Source of the DNA: Mycobacterium sp. 852013-50091_SCH5140682
Lineage (GTDB): Bacteria > Actinomycetota > Actinomycetes > Mycobacteriales > Mycobacteriaceae
Direction of reading: 5' to 3'
DNA: 64,000 nucleotides
NCBI RefSeq assembly: GCF_001665685.1
Contig: NZ_LZTB01000128.1
Coordinates: forward strand, 1-64,000
Part shown: piece by piece, positions 8,161 through 16,598 of the stretch
How positions within the stretch are numbered: the first letter of the stretch is position 1
Layout of the letters: the number at the start of each line of letters is the position of its first letter
Position numbers and translations under genes: made by a program
Notes under the pieces: model-generated
The model's input: the letters and a program-made list of their open reading frames with translations, nothing else
Databases searched by the model: none
What the model was told of the DNA's origin: nothing

Positions 8161-8760
8161 ATGGACGAATACACCTGGAGTGCAAAGCCGTACCTCCTGT
8201 CCAGATACGTCGGCCGACATCCTTTGGTACGTCGGAGCGACCGGCTAGAAGCGTGGGTCATCCTGATCGCTTCGCTCGTGGTCGTGCTGACGGTTCCTTT
8301 CGCCGCGGCGATCGGCACCGCGACACATGATCGACAGCTGCAAGTCGCACTACAGCAGGCCGCCGAGCGGCACACCGCCGTCGCCACGGTGACGGACGGC
8401 AGTACTCTTGTGACACAGCCGGGCCGGGTGACTTTCGGGACACCGGTGCGCTGGTCGGCGGGTCCTGGAGTGCACACGGGCTGGCTCGAGGGCGTCGACC
8501 GGTTGAAACCAGGCGATCGAGCAACGGTGTGGGTCAACGATTTCGGTGAACAGGTAGGCCCTCCGCTGTCACGTGGACAGGCCACGACGATGGCGATCGC
8601 CAGCGCGGCGCTGGCGTGGCTTGTGGTCGTCGCAGTGTTGTCCGCGGCCGTACGGGTGGTGCGGTGGCATCTTGACCGGAGCAGGTATGCGGAATGGACG
8701 CGGGAGTGGCAGCTGCTAGACCGCGACGGCAACGGGCGTCGAGAGAACCGTCGCCCTTAG
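8161..8760 (+). CDS. Rv1733c-family two-helix membrane protein
   Basis: 199 residues from the ATG at 8161, which has GAGGAGG 6 nt upstream; an upstream in-frame ATG at 8047 lacks one. It has two clear membrane helices (about 31-52 and 143-166) flanking a roughly 90-residue extracytoplasmic domain containing GTPVRWSAGPGVHTGWL and a final DRATVWVNDFGE stretch. This is the layout of M. tuberculosis Rv1733c, a strongly DosR-induced membrane protein and latency antigen of unknown biochemical role. A DosR-like palindrome lies upstream. A small open frame and a USP gene follow on the same strand. Confidence 0.88.
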   Translation: MDEYTWSAKPYLLSRYVGRHPLVRRSDRLEAWVILIASLVVVLTVPFAAAIGTATHDRQLQVALQQAAERHTAVATVTDGSTLVTQPGRVTFGTPVRWSAGPGVHTGWLEGVDRLKPGDRATVWVNDFGEQVGPPLSRGQATTMAIASAALAWLVVVAVLSAAVRVVRWHLDRSRYAEWTREWQLLDRDGNGRRENRRP

Positions 8761-8785
8761 TTGGACATGTCCAAAAGTGTTCCGG

Positions 8786-8805
8786 ACGACGACCTTTGGC
8801 TCTAT
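8786..8805 (+). promoter_or_regulatory. Weak DosR-box-like site
   Basis: Core GACCTTTGGCTC resembles half of the palindrome plus a degenerate second half. It lies in the gap before the small open frame at 8884 and the USP at 8982. Confidence 0.4.
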
Positions 8806-8883
8806 TACCGCATGGCTTGCGGTGGTCCGATTGCTGAAAGGACCAACAGGTTTGAATCTGGCACGACTCGAATCGAGGACGAC

Positions 8884-8970
8884 GTGAATGGCGTTCAGCA
8901 AGCTCAGACCTGGCGAGGCGCAGCGCCGCCCGCCACGGATACCACGCGCGACTTGCCGCGGGCCGCGTGA
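8884..8970 (+). CDS. Possible 28-residue ORF, or remnant of an SPW-protein gene end (C-terminus DLPRAA)
   Basis: A GTG at 8884 preceded by GAGG opens a 28-residue frame ending DTTRDLPRAA, with its TGA just before the USP start. The last about 30 bases are recognisably similar to the 3' end of the SPW-protein gene at 45488-45955, whose product ends DTTPDLPRAA. The same frame is open back to 8761 but has no similarity to anything I know. It may be a real small protein, or the surviving tail of a deleted SPW gene. No function is proposed. Confidence 0.35.
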   Translation: MNGVQQAQTWRGAAPPATDTTRDLPRAA

Positions 8971-8981
8971 GGGCCGGACCG

Positions 8982-9779
8982 ATGACTATTACAACGCACA
9001 CGGGGCCGATCGTTGTCGGCGTCGACGGCTCGACATCGGCGGAATACGCGGCGTTATGGGCGGCGAAGGAAGCGGCCGTTCGAAACACCGTGCTGCGTCT
9101 CATATATGTCGCGGACTGCGACGACATCAAGATCGAACAGGCGATGGACGAGGCCCGAACGGTCCTACACCGCGCGTGGGAAGCGGTCACCGATACCGGT
9201 GCCGGGGTCAAGCTCGAATCCGAGATCGTCTTCGGTGAGCCGGTGGATTGCTTGGTCGGGGCTTCGCGTGGGGCGTCGATGGTGTGTGTCGGTGCCGGTG
9301 AGGGACGCGGCGCAACGTCGGCCGCGCTGGCCACGCAGGCGGCAGGGCCGGTCGCGGTCATCCGACGTCGCACGCCAGAACCTCTGGGCCTCCGCAAGTG
9401 GATTGTCGTCGTGCTCGACGAAACCGACTCCGCTCTCGATGCATTACGCGCCGCCATGCGCGAGGCCAGCCTCCGCGATGCCCCGGTCCTGGTGCTGGAA
9501 TCGTGGTCGCATAGGCGTCAGGCCGACGCAGGCAATACGGAGCGCCATCCTGTGCGGACCGTACTCGAGGAGTATTTGACCGGGCCGGGGGTGACCGACG
9601 TCCAAGTGTCCACCTTGCCCATGCCGACCCACTTGCTGCACCTGTTGCACCAATGCGTCAGCATCGACCAGCTGTTGGTCGTCGCTGCTGATCATCGTGT
9701 GCTGGTCGAGGAACTGACCGGTCCAGGCGCTCGCGAGATTCTGCGGGGAACGGATTGCTCGTTGCTCTTCACGCGTTGA
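8982..9779 (+). CDS. Tandem universal stress protein, both nucleotide loops degenerate
   Basis: 265 residues from the ATG at 8982 (GAGGG 8 nt upstream; a GTG at 8967 is the alternative). Two Usp-fold domains are visible (PIVVGVDGSTSAEYAALWAAKEAA, then WIVVVLDETDSALDALRAAMREAS). The nucleotide loop of domain 1 is replaced by GAGEGRGATSAAL and that of domain 2 by AADHRVL...GPGAR, so ATP binding is doubtful. It is the most diverged USP in the window. It is followed by an Acg-type nitroreductase 92 nt downstream, and a weak DosR-like site lies between them. Confidence 0.85.
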   Translation: MTITTHTGPIVVGVDGSTSAEYAALWAAKEAAVRNTVLRLIYVADCDDIKIEQAMDEARTVLHRAWEAVTDTGAGVKLESEIVFGEPVDCLVGASRGASMVCVGAGEGRGATSAALATQAAGPVAVIRRRTPEPLGLRKWIVVVLDETDSALDALRAAMREASLRDAPVLVLESWSHRRQADAGNTERHPVRTVLEEYLTGPGVTDVQVSTLPMPTHLLHLLHQCVSIDQLLVVAADHRVLVEELTGPGAREILRGTDCSLLFTR

Positions 9780-9790
9780 CAGGTCATGAA

Positions 9791-9810
9791 AAGTCGGGAC
9801 TTGTTGCTCT
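9791..9810 (+). promoter_or_regulatory. Weak DosR-box-like site
   Basis: Core GGGACTTGTTGCTC: a perfect left half followed by a poor right half. It lies about 70 bp upstream of the nitroreductase start at 9872. Confidence 0.4.
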
Positions 9811-9871
9811 ATCTGGAAGTTCACAGCCGACAGATAGTGAATACGACGATCCAGATAGAAGGTACCCAGAG

Positions 9872-10882
9872 ATGAATGCCCATTTTCCTGATAGCGAAAC
9901 GGTCCGCGCAGCGTTGTCGCTCGCGAATCGCGCACCGTCCGTCCACAATTCGCAGCCGTGGCGGTGGCGGGTGGGACCACAGAGCATCCATCTGTATTCC
10001 GACACATCGAAGCACTTGCCGCATACCGATCCCGACTGTCGCGACCTCATTGTCAGTTGTGGCACGGCACTCAACCATTGTGTCATCGCGCTCGCTGCAC
10101 TCGGCTGGCAGTCGAAAGTCAGCTACCTGCCGAATCCTGCCGATCCGGATCACCTGGCATCGATCCAGCCTCATCCGCTTCAGCCGGGGCCGGTCGATAT
10201 CGCACTGGCGGCGGCGATTCCGCGTCGGCGCACCGATCGCCGCCATTACAGTTCGTGGACGGTTCCGCCGGGTGACATCGCGGTGATGGGATCTCGCGCT
10301 GCTCGGATGGGAGTCACCATGCGCCGAGTGGACGTCACGGCGAACTTTCACGCTCTGCTTGCCTCGGCTGTCCGCCAGCATCTCGGCGATGCCGAGTATT
10401 TGACCGAGTTGACGCAGTGGAGCGGCAGATACGCAGCTACCGCCGGCGTCCCCGCGCGGAACACTCCCGAATCCGACCCAGCCGACGCAATACCTGCGCG
10501 GTTGTTCGCCGGCCCTGTGTTGGCACAGTCGCCAGATGGCACCGATCACCGCGACGGTGCGACAGTGCTGGCACTGGGGACCGCCACGGACGGCGTGGTG
10601 CACCGGCTGCGAGCCGGCGAGGCGACGAGCATGATCTTGCTCACTGCTACAGCTGCGGGATTGTCGAGTTGCCCCATCACCGAACCGTTAGAGATCGCGG
10701 CAAGTCGCGAGAGCATCCGCAAAGGCGTGTTCGACGGCGAAAGCTACCCACAGATGCTATTGCGTATCGGTTGGGCACCGGTGAACGCTGACCCGCTGCC
10801 TGCGACGCCCCGCCGGCCGTTAGAGGAGATTGTGACTCGGCTGGACGGGTCTCCGTTCGAGCGCGGGGCGCCGCTCGAATAG
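9872..10882 (+). CDS. Acg-family nitroreductase-fold protein (Rv2032/Rv3131-like)
   Basis: 336 residues from the ATG at 9872. It opens with the family signature LANRAPSVHNSQPWRW and contains RRRTDRRHYSSWTVP and a late GLSSCPITEPLEI segment, as in M. tuberculosis Acg (Rv2032), Rv3127 and Rv3131, all DosR-regulated. The Acg fold is a fused nitroreductase dimer with an FMN pocket covered by a lid; Acg has been reported to bind FMN without classical nitroreductase activity, so sequestration of flavin is one idea for its role. An in-frame ATG at 9755 would overlap the USP gene and is less likely. Two further paralogues are at 15581-16573 and 16599-17594. Confidence 0.92.
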   Translation: MNAHFPDSETVRAALSLANRAPSVHNSQPWRWRVGPQSIHLYSDTSKHLPHTDPDCRDLIVSCGTALNHCVIALAALGWQSKVSYLPNPADPDHLASIQPHPLQPGPVDIALAAAIPRRRTDRRHYSSWTVPPGDIAVMGSRAARMGVTMRRVDVTANFHALLASAVRQHLGDAEYLTELTQWSGRYAATAGVPARNTPESDPADAIPARLFAGPVLAQSPDGTDHRDGATVLALGTATDGVVHRLRAGEATSMILLTATAAGLSSCPITEPLEIAASRESIRKGVFDGESYPQMLLRIGWAPVNADPLPATPRRPLEEIVTRLDGSPFERGAPLE

Positions 10883-10901
10883 AAGCTGCACAGCAAGTCG
10901 G

Positions 10902-11435
10902 CTATCGGAGGTTGTCGAGGTCGATGTCGATACTGAGCACGCCTGCATCGTTGTGACGCGTCGTCGGCCAGCCGGCATCGGAGATGACCCGGCACATCGC
11001 GCGATTCTCGGCGAGTATGTCGGCAATAAAGTGATGTTGGCCCGCGTTGCGAGCCAGGTGGCCGAGGGCACGCAAGAGTGCCGTGCCCACGCCGCGCTCG
11101 TGCTGGTCGTGTGCCACCACCACCGCAACCTCGGCGTAGCCCGGCTGATCCATCTGGGCGTAATTGGCGACCCCGATCAGCTCACCGGCTTCGAACGCGC
11201 CAAGCGCGACCATTCCGGCTGCCGGCGCGGTCAGCGACAGCGCCCACTCGCCGATGTAAGCGGGATGGGCGGTGAAAAACCGCATATAGCGTTCCCGCTC
11301 GTCCAGTGTCAGCGCCAGCGCCACTACCGCGTCGTAGTCATCCGTGTTCAGGCGCCGGATCGTAACGGCCGTACCGTCCAGAAGCGTAGCGTCTCTGGTG
11401 AAGTCGTCTGCGGTGCTGACTTTGTCGATTGCCAT
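10902..11435 (-). CDS. GNAT family N-acetyltransferase
   Basis: A 177-residue single GNAT domain. The N-terminal strand pair is TAVTIRRLNTDDYDAVVAL, and the acetyl-CoA loop is HDQHERGVGTALLRALGHLA, a slightly atypical form of the Q/R-x-x-G-x-G/A signature. The segment SLTAPAAGMVALGAF resembles the GNAT domain of the M. tuberculosis protein acetyltransferase family around Rv0998, but this protein has no cyclic-nucleotide-binding domain. The target is unknown; lysine acetylation of metabolic enzymes such as an acyl-CoA synthetase would fit the island and is inference. It starts 6 nt after the USP stop and is surely in the same transcript. Confidence 0.88.
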   Translation of the reverse strand: MAIDKVSTADDFTRDATLLDGTAVTIRRLNTDDYDAVVALALTLDERERYMRFFTAHPAYIGEWALSLTAPAAGMVALGAFEAGELIGVANYAQMDQPGYAEVAVVVAHDQHERGVGTALLRALGHLARNAGQHHFIADILAENRAMCRVISDAGWPTTRHNDAGVLSIDIDLDNLR

Positions 11436-11441
11436 GGCGCG

Positions 11442-12266
11442 TCAGCGCACCACCATAACCGAGCATTCCAGGTGCGAGGTGAATGGTCGGTCATGAGGTC
11501 CGATGATCCGGGGGAGGTCGGCAATGTCATGCGATCCCATCACGACGAGCTGGACAAGCTCTGTTCCGTTGTCTGCCAAGAAGTCGGGCACACCCGACCT
11601 GGTCGATACGGGATAAATGTGGACATCCGGATGCCTTCGACGCCATTTCGCCACACGGTATTCGAGCTCTTCGGCGGGTACACCGACAGCCGCATCACAC
11701 CACACTCCTAGCGCAAGAACCGGTGCGTTCCGCAGTTGGGCTTCGTCGATGCTACGTGCCACTACGAGATCATTGTCAGCTCGATCATCTATCCCGACCA
11801 CGATCCAATCAGTCGGAGCCGAAGCTGGAGTCGATGTGCGGCGTCGGACAACGACAGTAGTGCAATGCGCGTTTTCGGCGAGTTCTGCGGCGGTCGACCC
11901 CAGCAGTCGGCGTGCGAGAAACCCCATGCCGACCGATCCGACGCAGACCATCGCTGCCGAACGTGACTCGTCGACCAGCGCGGCAGCGGGAGATCCCCAC
12001 CGGATATCCGTTTCCACCTTGACCGTCCTGTCGGTCGCCTCGATAGCCGATGACGCAGCACGCAAAGCGCTTTCACCGTAATGCAGCTCAGGACGATAGA
12101 CGTCGATGGGAATCGACGGCTCAAGGGGAACCCCGGTGACGTGTACGAGGCGCAGCGGCACATCGCGGTGGACAGCCTCATCGACTGCCCACACTGCGGC
12201 AGCCACGGCAGCTTGCGATCCGTCTACGCCGACCACGACAGGCCCGACGTCGGTTGCAGTCGTCAT
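11442..12266 (-). CDS. Tandem universal stress protein, second ATP site lost
   Basis: 274 residues from the ATG at 12266, selected because GAAGGAG lies 5 nt upstream; in-frame ATGs at 12284 and 12329 are less well placed. Domain 1 has the full nucleotide loop (GSVGMG...LGST). Domain 2 has GSHDIA...IGPHDR instead and ends LECSVMVVR. It belongs to the shorter USP class with one degenerate site, like Rv2028c/Rv2624c. First gene of a USP-GNAT pair, downstream of the palindromes at 12362-12440. Confidence 0.92.
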   Translation of the reverse strand: MTTATDVGPVVVGVDGSQAAVAAAVWAVDEAVHRDVPLRLVHVTGVPLEPSIPIDVYRPELHYGESALRAASSAIEATDRTVKVETDIRWGSPAAALVDESRSAAMVCVGSVGMGFLARRLLGSTAAELAENAHCTTVVVRRRTSTPASAPTDWIVVGIDDRADNDLVVARSIDEAQLRNAPVLALGVWCDAAVGVPAEELEYRVAKWRRRHPDVHIYPVSTRSGVPDFLADNGTELVQLVVMGSHDIADLPRIIGPHDRPFTSHLECSVMVVR

Positions 12267-12361
12267 TGTGGCTCCTTCGGTCATGGTGGCCGCACCATCG
12301 TTATGGATGAACCGTAGGACGTTGGCCATGTGGAGGTCTGGAGGCTTTGGTCAATCCGGTA

Positions 12362-12381
12362 CGGAGCAAAGGTCCTTTTGC
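12362..12381 (-). promoter_or_regulatory. DosR-box-like palindrome
   Basis: Minus-strand core AGGACCTTTGCTCC, about 95 bp upstream of the USP at 12266 and in the divergent gap to the kinase-like gene at 12518. Confidence 0.6.
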
Positions 12382-12420
12382 CGGTGCCACCTGGCGCGCC
12401 TGTTTAGACGAACCCGGGAC

Positions 12421-12440
12421 CGCAGGACTTTGGACTCTGT
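12421..12440 (+). promoter_or_regulatory. DosR-box-like palindrome
   Basis: Core AGGACTTTGGACTC, about 80 bp upstream of the Rv2004c-like start at 12518. Together with the site at 12362-12381 it forms a bidirectional control region. Confidence 0.65.
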
Positions 12441-12517
12441 GACTCCCACAGCCGGGTGCGGGATCGTGGATGGTGTTCGGACAACAGTGACGGCCGGACT
12501 GAGGTAAGGGCGGGCGG

Positions 12518-13960
12518 ATGAACTCAGAGATTTGCGAAACCCACACCGGTCTGGTGGTTTTGGTGGGGGACCGGGCGTACAAGGTCAAGAAACCGATAGT
12601 GACGGATTTCCTCGACTTCCGTTCGGTCGAACGACGCGAGCAGGTCTGTGCTCGGGAGGTTGAGCTCAACAGAAGGCTGGCCCCAGACAGCTACCTCGGC
12701 GTCGGGCATTTTGACAACGCCGGACACGGTGCTGCTGAACCCGTGATCATCATGCGCCGTTACGCTGACTCGGTGCGGCTGGCGACCATGGTCGTTGCCG
12801 GCGAGCCGGTAGAGGAACACCTCGCGCGCATCGCCGAGATTCTTGCCCGGTTCCACGATCACGCCGAAAGATCTTCTGTGATCGATGCGTGCGGAACGGC
12901 TGCCAAGATCACCGAGCTGTGGCAGGAAAACTTGACCGAGCTGCGACGTTACGGTGGCACCGTTCTAACCGAGGAGACGATCGCCGAGGTAACCACGCTG
13001 GCGACCCGGTTCCTGTCGGGCAGGACGGCTCTGTTCGCGGCGCGCATCGCCGAACGACATATCGTCGACGGTCATGGCGATCTGCGGGCTGATGACATCT
13101 TCTGCCTGCCCGATGGGCCGGCCCTGCTCGACTGTCTGGAGTTCGATGACCGGTTGCGCTATCTCGACGGTGTCGACGACGCGGCGTTCCTCGTGATGGA
13201 CCTGGAGTTTCTGGGCCGTGAGGACCTGGCCAAGAAATTCCAGTTCCAGTATGTGCGGCTGACCGCGGATTCAGCATCGAAGTCTCTGTGGCATCTCTAC
13301 ATCAGCTACCGCGCCGTGGTTCGTGCGAAAGTGGACTGCATCAGATTCGATCAAGGCATCACCGATGCGCGGACTGATGCGCAGCGCCATCTCGACATAG
13401 CGCTGGCGCACCTACGGGCGGGGACTGTGCGGCTGATCCTGGTCGGCGGAGGCCCGGGCACCGGCAAGACCACGCTGGCGCGTGCTCTCTCGGAGCGCGT
13501 CGAGGCCGAGGTGATATCGACCGACGACGTGCGACGTGAATTGCTCGCATCGGGCGCGATCCAGGGTTCAGAAGGCGTCTTCGAACGCGGACTCTATCTG
13601 GCAGACAACGTAAATGCTGTATACGACCAGGTGCTGCGGCGTGCTGCAGTCGCCTTGGCCCACGGACGAACCGCCATCCTTGACGGTACCTGGCGCAACC
13701 CGGATCATCGGCGGCGAGCGCGTGAGATCGCCGATGAATATTCCTGTCCGACAATAGAGCTCGTCTGCTCAACGCCGCTTCCGGAAGCGATGGATCGGAT
13801 CAGCCGGCGATCGGGAGGAGCCTCCGATGCCACGCCGGCTATCGCTGCCGCGATGGCCGACGATGAGTACGCGTGGAGCGGAGCCCATCGAATCGACACC
13901 ACCCGCAGCATTGCCGAATCCGTTCGCGAATCCTACGAGTTCTGCTGTCAGGAGTGCTGA
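12518..13960 (+). CDS. APH-like/AAA ATPase two-domain protein (Rv2004c-like)
   Basis: 480 residues. Residues 1-300 form an aminoglycoside-phosphotransferase-like kinase lobe with THTGLVVLVGDRAYKVKKP at the start (a lysine in the ATP-strand position) and a catalytic-loop-like HGDLR at 186-190 followed by an acidic EFDD. Residues 305-480 form a zeta-toxin/shikimate-kinase-type P-loop domain with Walker A G310-T318 (GGGPGTGKT), then DDVRRELL and an ILDGTWRNPDHR segment. The same fusion is encoded by DosR-induced Rv2004c in M. tuberculosis; its substrate is unknown. It is a single-gene transcript opposed to devR copy 2, with a DosR-like palindrome about 80 bp upstream. Confidence 0.9.
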   Translation: MNSEICETHTGLVVLVGDRAYKVKKPIVTDFLDFRSVERREQVCAREVELNRRLAPDSYLGVGHFDNAGHGAAEPVIIMRRYADSVRLATMVVAGEPVEEHLARIAEILARFHDHAERSSVIDACGTAAKITELWQENLTELRRYGGTVLTEETIAEVTTLATRFLSGRTALFAARIAERHIVDGHGDLRADDIFCLPDGPALLDCLEFDDRLRYLDGVDDAAFLVMDLEFLGREDLAKKFQFQYVRLTADSASKSLWHLYISYRAVVRAKVDCIRFDQGITDARTDAQRHLDIALAHLRAGTVRLILVGGGPGTGKTTLARALSERVEAEVISTDDVRRELLASGAIQGSEGVFERGLYLADNVNAVYDQVLRRAAVALAHGRTAILDGTWRNPDHRRRAREIADEYSCPTIELVCSTPLPEAMDRISRRSGGASDATPAIAAAMADDEYAWSGAHRIDTTRSIAESVRESYEFCCQEC

Positions 13961-13982
13961 TACGGCTCAGAACGCCTCGCGG

Positions 13983-14636
13983 TTATTCGTGGCGCGTTCC
14001 GTGATGGTCACGGTCGAATTTGGAGATGAACACCGCCGCCTGGGTTCGCCGTTCCATGCCCAGCTTGGCCAACAACCTGGAAACGTAGTTCTTGACCGTT
14101 TTCTCGGCAAGGAACATCCGCGCGGCGATCTGTTTGTTGGTAAGGCCCTCACCGAGGAGTTCGAGCAGGACGTGTTCCTGGTCGCTCAGCTCCGACAACG
14201 GATCGTTGTGCTCGGCGAGTCCCCGTAACTTGGTCATGAGTGCCGTTGCGGCCCGGTTGTCGAGCAACGATCGTCCCGCAGCAACTTCCTTGATGGCATT
14301 GGCCAGTTCCATACCCTTGATGTCCTTGACGACGTATCCGCTGGCACCAGCCAAGATGGCATCGATCATCGCCTCCTCAGAGGTGTACGACGTCAACATC
14401 AGACACCGCAGCTCGGGAAACTGCGACAGCAGATCTCGACACAGCTCGATACCGTTGCCATCGGGTAATCGCACGTCCAGGACAGCGACGTCGGGTTTCA
14501 GTGCCGGGATCCGCGCGAGCGCCTGAGCGACCGAACCCGCTTCGCCGACAACCTCGAGTCCCTCGTCGGCGCCCAGCAGTTCGATCAGTCCGCGGCGGAC
14601 GATTTCATGGTCGTCGACGAGGAAGACCTTTACCAT
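13983..14636 (-). CDS. devR: DevR/DosR response regulator, copy 2
   Basis: A 217-residue paralogue of the regulator at 5526-6173 and, by eye, at least as close to M. tuberculosis DosR (MVKVFLVDDHE start, GSVAQALARIPALKPDVAVLDVRLPDGNG). Phospho-acceptor D54 and the recognition-helix residues K179, K182 and N183 are kept. Differences from copy 1 are spread over the protein, so the duplication is not recent. GGGAG precedes the ATG, which lies 7 nt inside the upstream USP gene. It is the last gene of a tightly packed series starting with the USP at 19422 (USP, SPFH, two nitroreductases, USP, devR) and would be expressed from the palindromes at 19498-19540. Confidence 0.95.
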   Translation of the reverse strand: MVKVFLVDDHEIVRRGLIELLGADEGLEVVGEAGSVAQALARIPALKPDVAVLDVRLPDGNGIELCRDLLSQFPELRCLMLTSYTSEEAMIDAILAGASGYVVKDIKGMELANAIKEVAAGRSLLDNRAATALMTKLRGLAEHNDPLSELSDQEHVLLELLGEGLTNKQIAARMFLAEKTVKNYVSRLLAKLGMERRTQAAVFISKFDRDHHGTRHE

Positions 14637-15532
14637 GCGACACGCTCCCTACGGCCGTGACCATTGGTTTCACTCACAGAATACGTCCCGGACCCGCAGA
14701 TCAACACAGAACAGCCTGCGTCGTGTAATGCGCTGCTTCCGCGAGCGGCGACCATTTCCCTGACTCCTGAGCCGCGTTCCCGTGCCACAACCAGGAGTTG
14801 GATCGCATTGATGTTCTTCGCCAGATAGCTCAGGGTGTTGCCGTGCAGCGCCACCGCCCGCACGTCGACCTCGGGGTACACCTTGCGCCAGTGCGAGAGC
14901 CGGCGTTCGAGTTCTGCTTTGGCCAGGCGGTCGCCACGGGCTGTCGCACAGCTGTCATGGATATCGGTGTAGTGGGACTGCCGGGCGGTGAGAACCCGTA
15001 GTGGCGCTTTGCGCAATCTCGCCTCCTCCAGCCCCAGACGCAGCGGGTCGTCGTCGAGGCGTGAAGCATCCAGTTCGACGGCAACACAGCGCTGCTGCGT
15101 TTCGACTGTTTGCCGAATGATGGCAAGCGGACACGGTGTCGTGCCCGCCAAAGCGGCCGGTAACGCGCCGATGCGACCGCTTTGGAGTCGCCCCATGCCC
15201 GTCGCGCCCACACAGATCATCGCTGCGTTTTCGGCGGCGACACGCAGAGCCCGCTCTGGGTGGTCGATCAGGACCTCGACCTGCAGCTTCACAGGCCGGC
15301 CCGTCGACTCGATCGCGGCGACTGCATCGTCGGTCGCGATCTCGGCCATCGCAAATGCGCCGGCGCCGTACTCATTCCTGGAGGGGTGGTCGGGATCGAT
15401 GGCGTACACCAGCCGCAGTGGAATGCCAGCGCCGACCGCCTCGTCCACCGACCACAGGGCAGCTGCCACGGCCGACGGCGAGCCGTCGATACCGACGACA
15501 ACCGCATCCGCTGGGTTGGAGCGTTCCTCCAT
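14630..15532 (-). CDS. Diverged tandem universal stress protein, coupled to devR copy 2
   Basis: A 300-residue tandem Usp protein: AVVVGIDGSPSAVAAALWSVDEAV at the N-terminus, and a first nucleotide loop GATGMG...IGAL with the final Ser/Thr replaced by Ala. Domain 2 has an unusual ELERRLSHWRKVYPEV helix and a decayed loop (ARERGSGVREM). The C-terminus extends about 20 residues past the fold. GGAGG lies 5 nt before the ATG. The overlap with devR (7 nt) mirrors the USP-devR overlap at 6148-6173, so both devR copies are coupled to a USP gene. Confidence 0.9.
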   Translation of the reverse strand: MEERSNPADAVVVGIDGSPSAVAAALWSVDEAVGAGIPLRLVYAIDPDHPSRNEYGAGAFAMAEIATDDAVAAIESTGRPVKLQVEVLIDHPERALRVAAENAAMICVGATGMGRLQSGRIGALPAALAGTTPCPLAIIRQTVETQQRCVAVELDASRLDDDPLRLGLEEARLRKAPLRVLTARQSHYTDIHDSCATARGDRLAKAELERRLSHWRKVYPEVDVRAVALHGNTLSYLAKNINAIQLLVVARERGSGVREMVAARGSSALHDAGCSVLICGSGTYSVSETNGHGRRERVAW

Positions 15533-15580
15533 CGGTACCTCCGTTGCACCCCTGAGTGGCCGAGTTCGTCGCAGATCAGG

Positions 15581-16573
15581 TCATCGGACGTCGGTACGGA
15601 CCTCCAGAACGTCATCGATCGGCAGCCGAGGGGTCGCCGGCGGGATGTCATCCAAGGTCGGCGCGAGGCCTACGCGGATAAGAACCTGTGGCGTGGCCGA
15701 CTGGCCGATCAATGTCGCCACGACCTGCCGACTGGCGGGCAGTTCGGTGATGTGCGTCAGCGTGCAGGTTGCCAGCCCGGCGAGGGTCGCGTCGAGCAAC
15801 ACGGCGGAGAGGATTTCGCCGCACTGCAACATCGCGCAGTGGGTGTCGTCGTAGGTCGACAGCACCATGATCTTGGAGTGGTCCTCGGCCACGTCACGAC
15901 GTCGCTCGCGATGATGGGTGGCGGGGAAGGATCGTCCCACGTCGACCCGTTCGCTCTCCGCCGCCGAGACCAGGGAACTGTGCGGAATGCCCTGCCGCGC
16001 AGAGAAATCAGAAGTCCACCACGCTAGCTCTGAATGGTACGACGAGTCGTACAGGCGAAGCGACTCTGTTAGCTGTGAGGCGTTGGCAAGCTCAGGGCGG
16101 AGGTGGTCGTCCACCACGTCGATGCGCACGAGCTCGGCGTTCACACTCGAGCCCAGGCGCGGCCCAACTGATTCCCAATCCGGCGGCGCTGCGAACGGCA
16201 GCCGATCGGTTCGTCGTAGCAGTATGGCGTCGGCTCGGCGCCGGTGACCGTCGGTCACGAATCCGAGCGGGCTGAAATCGACGGAAGCCAGGTGATGAAG
16301 ATCGTTCGGGTTGGGGAATCGATCCACATTGGCGCGCCACCCGGCGGCAGCCATGGCCACCCGGAAATGATCGAGAACCGCGCCGCAGCCGATCAGCGCC
16401 TCCCGACCTGAAGTGTCGGCGTGCCGGGGGGCACGGTCTGGGTCGACAAAGAGCTCCACGGTTCGGCCCACGGCGACCCATCGCCACGGCTGGCTGTTGT
16501 GAAGCGATGGCGCACGGCAGGCCAACATCACCGCATCCCTGATGATCTGGGTATCGACCATGACGTCGCGCAT
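15581..16573 (-). CDS. Acg-family nitroreductase-fold protein
   Basis: 330 residues from the ATG at 16573, chosen for AGGCGAGG 6 nt upstream. It carries LACRAPSLHNSQPWRW near the N-terminus, RRTDRLPFAAPPDW in the middle and GLATCTLTHITELP towards the end, the same pattern as Rv3131/Rv2032. It is a likely FMN-binding fused nitroreductase dimer of unsettled activity. It lies 25 nt after the paralogue at 16599 and is co-transcribed with it. Confidence 0.92.
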   Translation of the reverse strand: MRDVMVDTQIIRDAVMLACRAPSLHNSQPWRWVAVGRTVELFVDPDRAPRHADTSGREALIGCGAVLDHFRVAMAAAGWRANVDRFPNPNDLHHLASVDFSPLGFVTDGHRRRADAILLRRTDRLPFAAPPDWESVGPRLGSSVNAELVRIDVVDDHLRPELANASQLTESLRLYDSSYHSELAWWTSDFSARQGIPHSSLVSAAESERVDVGRSFPATHHRERRRDVAEDHSKIMVLSTYDDTHCAMLQCGEILSAVLLDATLAGLATCTLTHITELPASRQVVATLIGQSATPQVLIRVGLAPTLDDIPPATPRLPIDDVLEVRTDVR

Positions 16574-16598
16574 CACAAACCTCGCCTTTTCTGTGCAG

